Assembly: GCF_001543175.1 (NCBI RefSeq)
Contig: NZ_CP014161.1
Coordinates: forward strand, 1,860,001 to 1,924,000
Direction: 5' to 3'
Length of the DNA: 64,000 nt
From: Aerococcus urinae
GTDB lineage: Bacteria > Bacillota > Bacilli > Lactobacillales > Aerococcaceae
Below are positions 8,590-17,094 of the stretch, one piece after another. Made by a program: the position numbers and the translations under genes. How positions within the stretch are numbered: position 1 is the stretch's first letter; every line of letters starts with the position of its first letter. The notes below the pieces were generated by a model, which worked only from the letters and a program-made list of their open reading frames with translations, did not search any database and was not told the DNA's origin.

Positions 8590-9555
8590 TCAATCATCAA
8601 AACGAATGTCTAAGATATCCAAGATCCGGGTGAGGTCTTCTTGGGATAGGTATTCAATTTCAATCTTGCCGGCTTGGCCCTTGGGTTTAATCTGCACATT
8701 GGTGCCGAACTTATCCATGAGGTGTTCTTCGCCCTCAAGTAAATAAGTAGGTTTTTCCGACTTATTATTGGCCACTTTAGGAGCTGGTTGGACCGGTTCA
8801 TTGAGGTTTTGGACCAGCTTTTCCAAGTGACGAACGGTAATGCCTTCGTCGACGACTTTCTTGGCCAGTCGGCTTTGTTCTTTCTTATTTTTTAACCCTA
8901 ATAAGGTCCGGGCTTGGCCCATGGACAGTTCTTTGTTTTGCAGGAGCTCCTTGACATCTTCATTTAAGTCGAGGAGTCTCAAGGTATTGGCCAGGTGGGA
9001 CCGGCTCTTGCCTAGGCGTTTGGCCGCTTCAGCCTGGGTCAGGTCGAGTTCATCCATTAAATTCCGGTAGGCTTGGGCCTCTTCTAGGGGGGTCAGGTCC
9101 TCCCGTTGCAGGTTTTCAATGATGGCGGTCTCGATCATTTGGGCATCGGTCATTTCCCGAACTAAGGCCGGAATGCTATCGTAGCCCGCCAGTTTCATGG
9201 CCCGGAAGCGCCGTTCCCCAGCGATAATTTCATAGCCCTTGATGGCCGATTTTCTCAGGGTAATGGGTTGTAAAAGCCCTTGTTCTTCAATAGAATCAGC
9301 TAATTCTTGGAGGGCAGTGGGGTCAAATTCCGTCCGCGGTTGGTAGGGATTGGGACGGATCTCATCAAGAGGAATCTCTTGGACTTGGTCTTGGCGGCTT
9401 TGGTCTTGTCCGCTCTCATTCGCCTCTGCTTCCTCAGCTTCTTGGTCGATGGCTTGGGCCTGTTGGGTCAGGTCGGTGGCTTCATTATCGAAGGAGTCCC
9501 CGGGAAAGAGGGCCCCGATCCCCTTACCCAGACCCCGGTTTTTCTTACTGGTCAT
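8590..9555 (-). CDS. parB: Chromosome partition protein ParB (Spo0J)
   Basis: 321 residues. An acidic Gln/Glu-rich N-terminal segment (about 20-60) precedes the ParB/Srx fold with IRPNPYQPR and GERRFRAMKLAG (the CTP-binding arginine patch), a helix-turn-helix TQAEAAKRLGKSRSHLAN, and a C-terminal dimerisation domain. The family binds parS and loads SMC at the origin. The start overlaps the parA end by 11 bases. No convincing parS (consensus TGTTTCACGTGAAACA) was seen in the window by eye. Confidence 0.97.
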   Translation of the reverse strand: MTSKKNRGLGKGIGALFPGDSFDNEATDLTQQAQAIDQEAEEAEANESGQDQSRQDQVQEIPLDEIRPNPYQPRTEFDPTALQELADSIEEQGLLQPITLRKSAIKGYEIIAGERRFRAMKLAGYDSIPALVREMTDAQMIETAIIENLQREDLTPLEEAQAYRNLMDELDLTQAEAAKRLGKSRSHLANTLRLLDLNEDVKELLQNKELSMGQARTLLGLKNKKEQSRLAKKVVDEGITVRHLEKLVQNLNEPVQPAPKVANNKSEKPTYLLEGEEHLMDKFGTNVQIKPKGQAGKIEIEYLSQEDLTRILDILDIRFDD

Positions 9556-10309
9556 TTGCGAGCACTTCCTTTGCCAGTTGTAGGTAGACTTGCGCCCCTT
9601 TGGAACTCATATCGTAATCAATGATCGATTGGCCGTAGGAGGGCGCTTCCGACAAACGCACATTACGCGGGATCAAGGTATTATAGACCTTGTCGCCAAA
9701 GTACTTACGAACTTCTTCGACCACTTCATTGGCCAAGTTGGTCCGCGAGTCGAACATGGTCATCAAGACCCCTTCAATCTTCAAATGAGGGTTAAAGTGT
9801 TTTTGGACCAGTTGAATGGTATTAAGTAACTGACTCAAGCCTTCCAGGGCATAGTATTCACTCTGTACCGGGATCAAGATCGCATCCGCCGCGGTAAAGG
9901 CATTAATGGTCAAGTGGCCTAGGGAGGGTGGACAGTCGATAATGACATAGTCGTAATTTTCCTTGACCCCATCAATGGCCTGCTTCATCCGGGCTTCCCG
10001 GTGAGGGAGGTTGGTCAGTTCCACTTCTGCCCCGGCTAATTGGATGGTGGCTGGAACCAAGACCAGGTTTTCCCGCGATGATTGCTGGATGGTGGTAGCC
10101 ATATCCACATCATTAACTAAAACATCATAAATATCCCGCTCGACTTCCGCTTTAGAGATGCCTAAACCACTGGTCGCATTTCCCTGGGCATCACTATCGA
10201 CTAAGAGCACTTGTTTGTCTGAATAAGCCAGTGCAGCAGCTAAGTTGACCGCTGTTGTCGTTTTACCGACGCCACCTTTTTGATTGGCTATGGCAATGAC
10301 CTTCCCCAT
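9545..10309 (-). CDS. parA: Chromosome partition ATPase ParA (Soj)
   Basis: 254 residues from the ATG at 10309 (AGGAGG six bases upstream), giving the normal start MGKVIAIANQ; the frame extends upstream without a ribosome site. Deviant Walker A KGGVGKTTT, Walker A' DSDAQGNAT and Walker B VIIDCPPSL mark a ParA/MinD ATPase. It works with ParB in origin segregation and replication control. Operon parA-parB-DUF951-(ychF-DUF1129). Confidence 0.97.
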   Translation of the reverse strand: MGKVIAIANQKGGVGKTTTAVNLAAALAYSDKQVLLVDSDAQGNATSGLGISKAEVERDIYDVLVNDVDMATTIQQSSRENLVLVPATIQLAGAEVELTNLPHREARMKQAIDGVKENYDYVIIDCPPSLGHLTINAFTAADAILIPVQSEYYALEGLSQLLNTIQLVQKHFNPHLKIEGVLMTMFDSRTNLANEVVEEVRKYFGDKVYNTLIPRNVRLSEAPSYGQSIIDYDMSSKGAQVYLQLAKEVLANDQ

Positions 10310-10335
10310 GTTAATCCTCCTAAAACTAAGCAATG

Positions 10336-10359
10336 AAAAAAGGAACGAATGCGTTCCTT
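10336..10359 (-). terminator. Terminator between candidate RNA and parA
   Basis: On the minus strand AAGGAACG-CATT-CGTTCCTT is followed by TTTTT, 26 bases ahead of the parA start. It would end a transcript starting near 10562 or attenuate parA expression. Confidence 0.7.
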
Positions 10360-10562
10360 AATCCCCGCATTTCTTCCAAGTTAATCATTAACTCTTCGCT
10401 ATCTTTTCTACTGTATCCGTTAAGCGCTCTTCCCTCAATCAGGAAAAGCGGTCCTTAGCGTGTCAAATCAGTTTACCTGACTGATTGCTGGGCTTTGACA
10501 TTGGCCTAGAATTTACCGCTCCAGGCCCCAGACCAGGGCTTAAAAACTGATTTGCATCGGTC
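10336..10562 (-). ncRNA. Candidate structured RNA upstream of parA
   Basis: A gene-free stretch of about 227 bases with a promoter at one end and a terminator at the other. Read on the minus strand it holds a hairpin GGCCTGGA/TCTAGGCC (10527-10503), an 11-bp long-range pair CAAATCAGTTT (10554-10544) with AAACTGATTTG (10474-10464), and a local hairpin AATCAGT/ACTGATT (10486-10466) that excludes that long pair. Loop bases AGCGGT could pair with ACCGCT near 10446, as a pseudoknot. It shows no signatures of 6S RNA, tmRNA, RNase P or SRP RNA that I recognise. It may be a free small RNA or a parA leader. Confidence 0.5.
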
Positions 10563-10568
10563 TCTTTT

Positions 10569-10599
10569 ATTGTATCAAAAAAAGCTTGACTTTGCTCAA
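10569..10599 (-). promoter_or_regulatory. Promoter of candidate RNA / parA
   Basis: Minus-strand TACAAT at 10574-10569 preceded by TGA, giving an extended -10 (TGATACAAT). The best -35 is TTGAGC at 10599-10594, with a long 19-base spacer. Transcription would begin near 10562. Confidence 0.5.
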
Positions 10600-10630
10600 T
10601 AAATATTAGCTGATTGCCTCTAACTTGCCT

Positions 10631-10951
10631 TTAGAGGTAAAGGTCCCGTCTGGAAAAATAAATGACCGACCCATAATCGATCAAGAGACTGACTACAACC
10701 ATGGCTAGGGAAGAGACGAGAAAGTAATGGGTATCCTGACAAATCTTATCGGGATCGTAAACAGTAAACAAGGTACAATAATCCAGCCAATCCAGCTGAT
10801 CAGATAGTTTCCGAAAGACGTCAGCAAGATAAAAGAACATCACCAAGCTAGTGGAAGCCGCTAAAGCCTGGCTCTTTACGCCATATTCAGCCGACGGTCC
10901 TATTAATTGGATAAAATTATACTCTAAAATATATAAATTAAAAGCTTTTTT
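10631..10951 (-). pseudogene. C-terminal relic of an ABC-2 type permease
   Basis: The frame is open from about 10951 to the stop at 10631. Its product ends YFSRRDLYL, the usual C-terminus of ABC-2 permeases, preceded by a hydrophobic segment (VSSLAMVVVSLLIDYG) and a WLDYCTLFTVYDP stretch also typical of such permeases. Only the last two membrane segments remain and there is no good start (TTG or GTG codons, no ribosome site), so this is probably a 5'-truncated gene. No partner ATPase is adjacent. Confidence 0.55.
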
Positions 10952-11019
10952 TCAATTCCAAGTAAAAAAGAGTCACCCCTTAAGGAGTAACTCTATGAAA
11001 ATCTCTTATTACTTAATTT

Positions 11020-12735
11020 TTACCCGATATGGAAGAAATTGCGCAAGCGTTCTGCCTGTCTTTGACCAATGATAACATCCAGCTGCCGGCTTTTACTAAT
11101 CGACAAGACATAGACAAAAGCACCCACACTAGCTAAGACCAGTAATTCCACTAGGGCACCCAAGCGATTAGGCGCTCCGATCACGACCTTGAAAAAGATC
11201 AGTAAGAGCCCATCAATCACTAACATGAGCCCACTAGCCTTCAAGGCGCCCGATAAGCGACCTAAAACTGCCTTGCCACTGAGCTGAACCCGGGCATGAA
11301 TGATCACCAGGTAGTAAACACACATATAAACAAAGGCCAGGATGGAGGCGTACATGGCGCCTTCACTACCAAAGACAGCCAAGAGCGGGTATTGGACGAT
11401 CAATTTCATGACCACCCCGAGGGCAATCCCAACCATGGCCCGTTTTTGGTCATCCATGGCTTGTAAGACCATCACTAAAACGGAAAAGAGTCCCATGGGA
11501 ATGGCCATCACTGAAGAGATCTGTAAGTACCATTCACCTAGAGGATCATAAATCCCGTAAAGGAGTTGGTAAACCGGACCCGCCACCAGGGCCATTCCCA
11601 AGGAAGCCGGTAGCATGACCAGACTGAAAAGATTCAAGGTATGTAAGATCACTTCCCGGGTCTTGGTGAAGCTGGCCTTGACCTTGTGAGTCAGCTTAGC
11701 CCGGCGGTAGTGGGTCAATTCCCGGATATAGGTATCGGTCACCACCGGAACCGAAGTCGAAGCAATGGCGGTGGCAAAGGAGAGGATGATTTGAATCACC
11801 CGCCGCGCATTGGCATTAAAGACCCCATATTGGTAGACTAATTGGTCATGGGCTAAATCGCTCACCCGCTGCATCACCGGCATGTAGGTATTCATATCAA
11901 TCAAGTTGATGACTTCAACAATTGACCCGGTGATGACAAAGGGAATGGCCACCCGGACAATCTCGAACAAGAGACTCCTGGTAGAAACCGTATTAGTATC
12001 CACATAGCCTTCAGGCAGCTGGTACTGGTCTTTATCGCGGATATAGTAGAAAACCAAGGTGATAATGGCCACCACCGCCCCGATAAAGGCCGCAAAAGTG
12101 GAGTGCCCCACCGCCGCTGCCACCGAACCGTCTAAGAGCTGGCGGATCACATAAACCGCCACCAGCATATAGGCTACCCGGGCGATCTGTTCGGTAACCT
12201 GGGAGATAGCACTCTGCTTCATCTCCAGATAGGCTTGAAAGCCCCCTCTAAGAATGGATAAGAGGGGAATGACTGCCAAAGCCGGAACTAGGGAACGGAT
12301 AACTAGAACCACATCTTCTTCCCGAGCCGCTGGTAAGTTTTGCGACAGGGCTGGCGCTGCCAGGTAGAGTAGGATAGCACAGACCACCCCAGTAAGGGTC
12401 ATTAGAATGGCCCCACTCTTAAAGAGGCGACGACTGGTCCCGTATTCTCCCCGGGCCATGTAATTGGTCATTTGCTTAGAGATGGCTGCCGGCACTCCAG
12501 CAATGGCCACCGACAAGAAAATTAAATAATAATTGTAACCAATACTATACAAGGCATTGGCCTGGGTTCCCGTATGGGGGTCTCCGATCCAACGCATCCA
12601 AGGAATAATATAAAGGACCCCGATGATCCGTGAGACCATACTGGATATGGACATCCAGGCCGATCCTTCATTCAATTTAGCTTTTGCGCGTGCTTCCTGG
12701 TCGATAACTTCCAGGTCTTTTTCATTTTTTGGCAT
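11020..12735 (-). CDS. MurJ/SpoVB/YtgP-family lipid flippase
   Basis: 571 residues from MPKNEKDLEV at 12735, which has GGGAG seven bases upstream (a methionine nine codons earlier has none). About 14 hydrophobic segments; after a charged N-terminus comes GSAWMSISSMVSRIIGVLYI, the first helix of the MOP/MVF superfamily, and the region ISKQMTNYMARGEY typical of YtgP/SpoVB proteins. These export lipid-linked peptidoglycan or polysaccharide precursors. In Bacillota YtgP can act as a lipid II flippase, but the substrate is not settled by sequence. Single gene. Confidence 0.85.
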   Translation of the reverse strand: MPKNEKDLEVIDQEARAKAKLNEGSAWMSISSMVSRIIGVLYIIPWMRWIGDPHTGTQANALYSIGYNYYLIFLSVAIAGVPAAISKQMTNYMARGEYGTSRRLFKSGAILMTLTGVVCAILLYLAAPALSQNLPAAREEDVVLVIRSLVPALAVIPLLSILRGGFQAYLEMKQSAISQVTEQIARVAYMLVAVYVIRQLLDGSVAAAVGHSTFAAFIGAVVAIITLVFYYIRDKDQYQLPEGYVDTNTVSTRSLLFEIVRVAIPFVITGSIVEVINLIDMNTYMPVMQRVSDLAHDQLVYQYGVFNANARRVIQIILSFATAIASTSVPVVTDTYIRELTHYRRAKLTHKVKASFTKTREVILHTLNLFSLVMLPASLGMALVAGPVYQLLYGIYDPLGEWYLQISSVMAIPMGLFSVLVMVLQAMDDQKRAMVGIALGVVMKLIVQYPLLAVFGSEGAMYASILAFVYMCVYYLVIIHARVQLSGKAVLGRLSGALKASGLMLVIDGLLLIFFKVVIGAPNRLGALVELLVLASVGAFVYVLSISKSRQLDVIIGQRQAERLRNFFHIG

Positions 12736-12987
12736 TCTTACTCTCCCAGAATTGTTTGACATGTTTTTTATACATCATAATCTTACTTATTGTACTCAAA
12801 TTTAGCCATCAATTCAATACAACTTCCCTTTGCTCTTTCAGTCAGCCCCCTACCGTCCATACCGCTAGGGCAAAAATCGCCTGAGTTTTAGACGGTTTTT
12901 TTGCTATAATGGGAGCTGTTAGACAAGATTTTGCTTATTTTTAGTAAAATAAACAGATAATATATTAAACATTAGCAAAGGACTATT

Positions 12988-14232
12988 ATGATTTTTAAAG
13001 AAATTTCAGCCAAGGAACTTGAACACTTTCAACAAGAGCAACCTGACCGTCACTTTTTCACCCAGGGCGCTGACTACCAACGCCTGGCCGAAAGCAACCA
13101 GACCACTTCTAAAATCCTGGCCGTCGTTGAAGGTGAGTCCCTACTGGCTTATGCCATCTTCATCTACTACCCCTACAAAAAGTTTTTCTACAAGGTGACC
13201 ACCCAATTTGGACCGATTATGGATTATGCTAACCCAGACCTGGTCGATTTCTACTTCCACCACTTAAAAAATTACTTTAAGAAGAATTGGCGGGTCCTCT
13301 GTGTCCGGGTCAACCCCTTCCTCAATGAACGCTACTTCTCCGATGTCGACTTTATCGAGGACAATCCCCAAGCCGGCAGCGTGGATAAGATCCTTCAAGC
13401 GGAAGGCTATATTAAAACCGACCACGACCTCTTCGATGATCCCACCCTGGCCACTCGTTGCGTTTTTTCCAAAGATTTGACCGGGCTCACCAAGGATAAT
13501 CTCCTGAAGCATGTCTCACAAATCGCCCGCTACACCATCAACCGTACCATCAAGGAAGGCGTGCAAGTGCGGCCGCTGGATATTTACGATGAAGCCGATG
13601 GTAAAATTCTCGATGCCATCAACCAAGAGACCTCAGAACGGATTGGTTTTGAACTGAGAGATGCTAAGTACTTCAAAAATCTCAAAAACATCCTAAAAGA
13701 CGACCTCATCCTGGCCCTGGCCTATATCGATTGTGACTACTTCCTGAGCCAAACCAAAGAAACCATCGCCAAGCTCAAAGCAGAACGGCAAGAATTGGAA
13801 GAAAAACTCGCCTTGGGCAAGGTTAACCCTAAAAAGACCAATAATAAAATCCGTGAGCTCAATGAAAATATCGGCATTTGGGAAAAGAAAATTGAAAAGA
13901 TCCAAAAGTTGAAGGCAGAAGAAGGCAATATCGTCAACTTAGCCTCAGCCAGCTTTATCCAATCGGCTGAGGACTTTATTTACTTCTCTAGTGGTGCCTT
14001 CAGCAAGTTTACCCGTTTTGAGGGACCTTACGCTATCCTCTATCGCATGCTCCAAGAGGCCATCGAGAAAGACTTTAACTACTTTAATTTTTACGGGACC
14101 AGTAGCGATTTCTCTGAAGACGGCCCCGACTACGGCGTCCTCCAATTCAAGCGTAACTTCAAGGGGAATATCGAATGGTTTATGGCCAACTACGAACTAC
14201 GAAATGCCCTAGGGAAAATTGTTTCCTGGTAG
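12988..14232 (+). CDS. FemABX/MurM-type peptidoglycan bridge enzyme
   Basis: 414 residues, full length for the family, start supported by AAAGGA five bases before ATG. Two GNAT-like domains (about 1-180 and 180-400) are separated by a charged coiled coil (about 255-315, LKAERQELEEKLALG and IGIWEKKIEKIQKL). C-terminal motifs FEGPYAILYRMLQEA and NFYGTSSDFSEDGPDYGV match FemX/FemA. The enzyme likely adds an amino acid to the lipid II stem peptide from aminoacyl-tRNA. It is a paralogue of the truncated gene at 2-913. Followed by a strong terminator. Confidence 0.93.
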   Translation: MIFKEISAKELEHFQQEQPDRHFFTQGADYQRLAESNQTTSKILAVVEGESLLAYAIFIYYPYKKFFYKVTTQFGPIMDYANPDLVDFYFHHLKNYFKKNWRVLCVRVNPFLNERYFSDVDFIEDNPQAGSVDKILQAEGYIKTDHDLFDDPTLATRCVFSKDLTGLTKDNLLKHVSQIARYTINRTIKEGVQVRPLDIYDEADGKILDAINQETSERIGFELRDAKYFKNLKNILKDDLILALAYIDCDYFLSQTKETIAKLKAERQELEEKLALGKVNPKKTNNKIRELNENIGIWEKKIEKIQKLKAEEGNIVNLASASFIQSAEDFIYFSSGAFSKFTRFEGPYAILYRMLQEAIEKDFNYFNFYGTSSDFSEDGPDYGVLQFKRNFKGNIEWFMANYELRNALGKIVSW

Positions 14233-14260
14233 GACTGACCGCTAGCTATAGTAAAAATAA

Positions 14261-14301
14261 GGCGCTGGTGAAGCTACACATGCTCCACCAGCGCCTTTTT
14301 T
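14261..14301 (+). terminator. Terminator of FemABX gene
   Basis: GGCGCTGGTG pairs with CACCAGCGCC around a loop, followed by TTTTTT. Confidence 0.9.
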
Positions 14302-14401
14302 GGGAATCTCTTTATTAGTCAACGTAACCTTTTCTAGGACAGTCCCATCCTATCCGATGGAGCAAGCCTATAGCTAATCCAAGCTGTCGACTTAGGAAGG
14401 C

Positions 14402-15136
14402 TTACTTGCTTTTGGCTAATTCCTGACAAGATAATTGGTAGAATAGGCCCGTGACCCCCACATTGACCAAAAGGAATAAAACCAGTTCAGCCAAGCTAAA
14501 GTCTTCAAGCGCCCGACTGCGTAAGGCCACCATGACTTGAGAGTAAGGGTAGAATGGCACCAGGTTTTCATTGATGAAGAGCAAGACAAAGCCGCCCATG
14601 ACAGCTAAGCCTGAAAAACCTACTGACTGGCTAAAATTTCTGCTTTTAGAAAAGAGATAACTTTGAATAGAAAGAATGCTTGCCGAGGCCACAAGCGACA
14701 AGGCAATCCATTTTAAATTGACCAGGACATCCAGCGATAACTGAAGGTCTGCAGCCAACACTGCCCCAAGATACACTAAGAAAAGTAAGCCTTGGATAAA
14801 AGTGACGATTCCTAGAACCGCTATCAGCTTGCTAAAAAGCAGCTTCCTAATCGAAACAGCATTGGCCCGTAACATTTCGATATTCTTTCTTTCAAATTCT
14901 TGATTGAGGCTTATGGCTATAAATATGGCCAGCATGGGAGCAGACAAGACTTGGCTATAATAAAAAGTCAATTGTCCCCACATGACTTGGTATTGGGTCC
15001 CTTCAGTAAAAACGGACTGGTTGGCAAAGTAAATACCTAAACCAATAAAGCTGGCTAAGGCCAGAAAGACCAGGCCGATACAGAATAATTGGACTTTTCT
15101 CAATTTATGCCATTCTAGGGCTAGATAGTCTCTCAT
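14402..15136 (-). CDS. ABC transporter permease (LanE/LanG or Bcr type)
   Basis: 244 residues with six hydrophobic segments and an NQEFERKNIEMLRANAVS loop typical of the ABC-2 lantibiotic-immunity and bacitracin-type permeases. Its start overlaps the preceding permease by four bases. Together with the genes at 15133-15882 and 15887-16795 it forms an ATPase-permease-permease operon. Such systems protect against wall-active peptides or export them; no biosynthetic gene lies nearby, so self-protection or sensing is more likely than production. Confidence 0.75.
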   Translation of the reverse strand: MRDYLALEWHKLRKVQLFCIGLVFLALASFIGLGIYFANQSVFTEGTQYQVMWGQLTFYYSQVLSAPMLAIFIAISLNQEFERKNIEMLRANAVSIRKLLFSKLIAVLGIVTFIQGLLFLVYLGAVLAADLQLSLDVLVNLKWIALSLVASASILSIQSYLFSKSRNFSQSVGFSGLAVMGGFVLLFINENLVPFYPYSQVMVALRSRALEDFSLAELVLFLLVNVGVTGLFYQLSCQELAKSK

Positions 15137-15882
15137 GCTAAGGTCCCCTTTCTAGCAATCATGGCCCGGACGACAATCGCTATCAGGGCGAGGTAAAGCA
15201 GATAAAGCAGTAAACGTACTCCCAGCCAAGTGTCCAAAACATAGGTATAAGACATACTATCCAGCAGATTAAATTTATAGGGGGCTAAGTAGCCTGCCCC
15301 TAAAAAAGGCAGGATAAAACTCCAAAGCGCTGAGGTTTTTGATGCCAAAACCAGGCCGAAAAAGCCACCCATAAAGCCTAAGGATAACAAAAGCCCTTGT
15401 TTTTCGATCACCAGCGCCAGGAATAAATAAAGAGTGATCAAGCTGAGACTGGCCAGAAATTGTCCAATCACTTGCAGGAGACTTATTGATAGAGGGACAT
15501 GGACGCCATGGACAGAGGCATATAGGGTCACAAGCCCGGTTTGGGCGATTGCAATTAGCAGGAAAAATAAGGCCGTGAGGAGCAATTTACTATCAAAAAT
15601 CTTCAGTGTGGTCCTGCCATTGGCATTTTGCAGTTTAAAAGTTTGCCCCATTCTTTCATTGTTAACGATCCGACTGGTAAAAATACTAATCGCTATAGGG
15701 AGTAAGAGGCTATTAACGGTCTGATTATTAAACAAGACTCCTACCGCATCCAGTTGGCGGCTGGTGAACTCATCGCCTAAACTGACCAGATTCCACAATA
15801 AGGCTGCTAGCATCAGGATGACTGCAAGCGAAAACGACCGGGTTCTGCGACTCTTTAAAAGTTCGATTCTTAAAGCCTTCAA
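15133..15882 (-). CDS. ABC transporter permease (LanE/LanG or Bcr type)
   Basis: 249 residues, six predicted membrane segments, N-terminus MKALRIELLKSRRTRSFSLA as in LanE/MutE-like permeases, and the NNERMGQTFKLQNANGRTT loop seen in this family. Four-base overlap with the next permease and a four-base gap after the ATPase gene indicate a translationally coupled operon. Confidence 0.75.
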   Translation of the reverse strand: MKALRIELLKSRRTRSFSLAVILMLAALLWNLVSLGDEFTSRQLDAVGVLFNNQTVNSLLLPIAISIFTSRIVNNERMGQTFKLQNANGRTTLKIFDSKLLLTALFFLLIAIAQTGLVTLYASVHGVHVPLSISLLQVIGQFLASLSLITLYLFLALVIEKQGLLLSLGFMGGFFGLVLASKTSALWSFILPFLGAGYLAPYKFNLLDSMSYTYVLDTWLGVRLLLYLLYLALIAIVVRAMIARKGTLA

Positions 15883-15886
15883 AGTC

Positions 15887-16795
15887 CTACACCTCCTTGG
15901 TTAACTGTAAGAAAATATCTTCCAGACTTTCCTGTTTGGACGCGATTCTAAAAAGCGGAAAACCCATCCCAACCAAGGCTTTAGCGATCAAGGCGACCTG
16001 GTCATCAGTCGTCCGATTGATTTTCAGAATATGGTCCGCCACTTCAAAGTCATTGGGCCCATAGTATTGACTTAACAAACGCTCTACTGCCTGGCTTTCA
16101 AATTCTCCGCGAAATTCGATCCAATGATTGGCATTGATTTGGTCAATTTCACCTTCATAGACCAGTCTTCCCTGATTAATGATCCCTACCCGATCAGCCA
16201 TCTGCTCAATTTCAGATAAAATATGACTGGAAATCAAGACGGTCAAGCCCTGACTCTTCGCCAGATTAATAATCAATTCTCTGACTTCATGGATACCGCT
16301 GGGATCTAAGCCGTTGGTTGGCTCATCAAGCAGTAAGATTTGGGGTTGCTTGACTAAGGCAAAGGCAAGAGCTAAGCGCTGCTTCATCCCTAAGGAATAG
16401 TCTCTAGCCAGTTTTTTCTTATTTTTCTCTTCGGCTAAACCGACTAATTCAAGAGTTTTCCAAATATTTTGCTTATCAAAACCCAGCATTTTTTGAAAGA
16501 CTAAGAGGTTTTCATATCCGGTTAAATTGGGATAGTAGGAGGGTTCTTCAATCATTGAGCCGATGTCATTTAAATAATCCCTATTTTCTAGAATAGATTG
16601 CCCTCCAACTTCAATCTGACCCGATGAGGGTGGGATTAAGGAGAGGATCATCTTCATGGTGGTGGTTTTTCCGGCCCCGTTAGGCCCTAAGAAGCCATAG
16701 ATTTCCCCCTTTCTCACGGTAAGATGATCCAAATCCACCGAATGATGCCCATTAAAAGCCTTCTTCAAATTTTTAACTTCAATCATATTGGTCAT
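15887..16795 (-). CDS. ABC transporter ATP-binding protein (BcrA/LanF type)
   Basis: 302 residues. Walker A GPNGAGKTTT, signature YSLGMKQRLALA, Walker B ILLLDEPTNGLDPSG, H-loop ISSHILSEIEQ. The 80-residue C-terminal extension after the core is usual for BcrA/LanF exporter ATPases. First gene of the operon with the two permeases. A perfect 11-bp inverted repeat upstream at 16888-16930 may be its operator. Confidence 0.85.
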   Translation of the reverse strand: MTNMIEVKNLKKAFNGHHSVDLDHLTVRKGEIYGFLGPNGAGKTTTMKMILSLIPPSSGQIEVGGQSILENRDYLNDIGSMIEEPSYYPNLTGYENLLVFQKMLGFDKQNIWKTLELVGLAEEKNKKKLARDYSLGMKQRLALAFALVKQPQILLLDEPTNGLDPSGIHEVRELIINLAKSQGLTVLISSHILSEIEQMADRVGIINQGRLVYEGEIDQINANHWIEFRGEFESQAVERLLSQYYGPNDFEVADHILKINRTTDDQVALIAKALVGMGFPLFRIASKQESLEDIFLQLTKEV

Positions 16796-16887
16796 GTCAT
16801 GCCTCTTCCTCTCAGTAAAATCTTTTGCAATATACTTTTTAAATCATATCTAATTATAGGTTGAAGCAAGTGGACCAGCCTTTACCT

Positions 16888-16930
16888 AACCTTACAAATC
16901 AAAGAGGGAAGCTTACAGTTTTGTAAGGTT
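16888..16930. promoter_or_regulatory. Perfect 11-bp inverted repeat upstream of ABC operon
   Basis: AACCTTACAAA at 16888-16898 and TTTGTAAGGTT at 16920-16930, separated by 21 bases. It lies about 95-135 bases upstream of the ATPase start in an otherwise gene-free 299-bp region (16796-17094). It has no T-run, so an operator or binding site is more likely than a terminator. Confidence 0.45.
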
Positions 16931-17094
16931 AATTGATGTTTATTAACTCAAAGCCTGACTGCGCTTAGCTGTGCTTATATCTACCCCCATGGCCCCAGAG
17001 AAGATCCTTTCTTTAACTTCAAGGCAAAGAAAAATGCCATACCATCACTGATATGACATTGTTTATCGACATGATTTTGATCTCAGTCACTGTC

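Noticed and set aside
10336-10562. 6S RNA, tmRNA or RNase P RNA
   Set aside because: Expected signatures (6S closing stem and bubble, tmRNA ends, RNase P GAGGAAAGUC core) were not found; kept as an unknown structured RNA.
14402-16795. Bacteriocin/lantibiotic biosynthesis cluster
   Set aside because: Only the LanFEG/Bcr-like transporter is present; there is no precursor peptide, LanB/C/M or protease gene.
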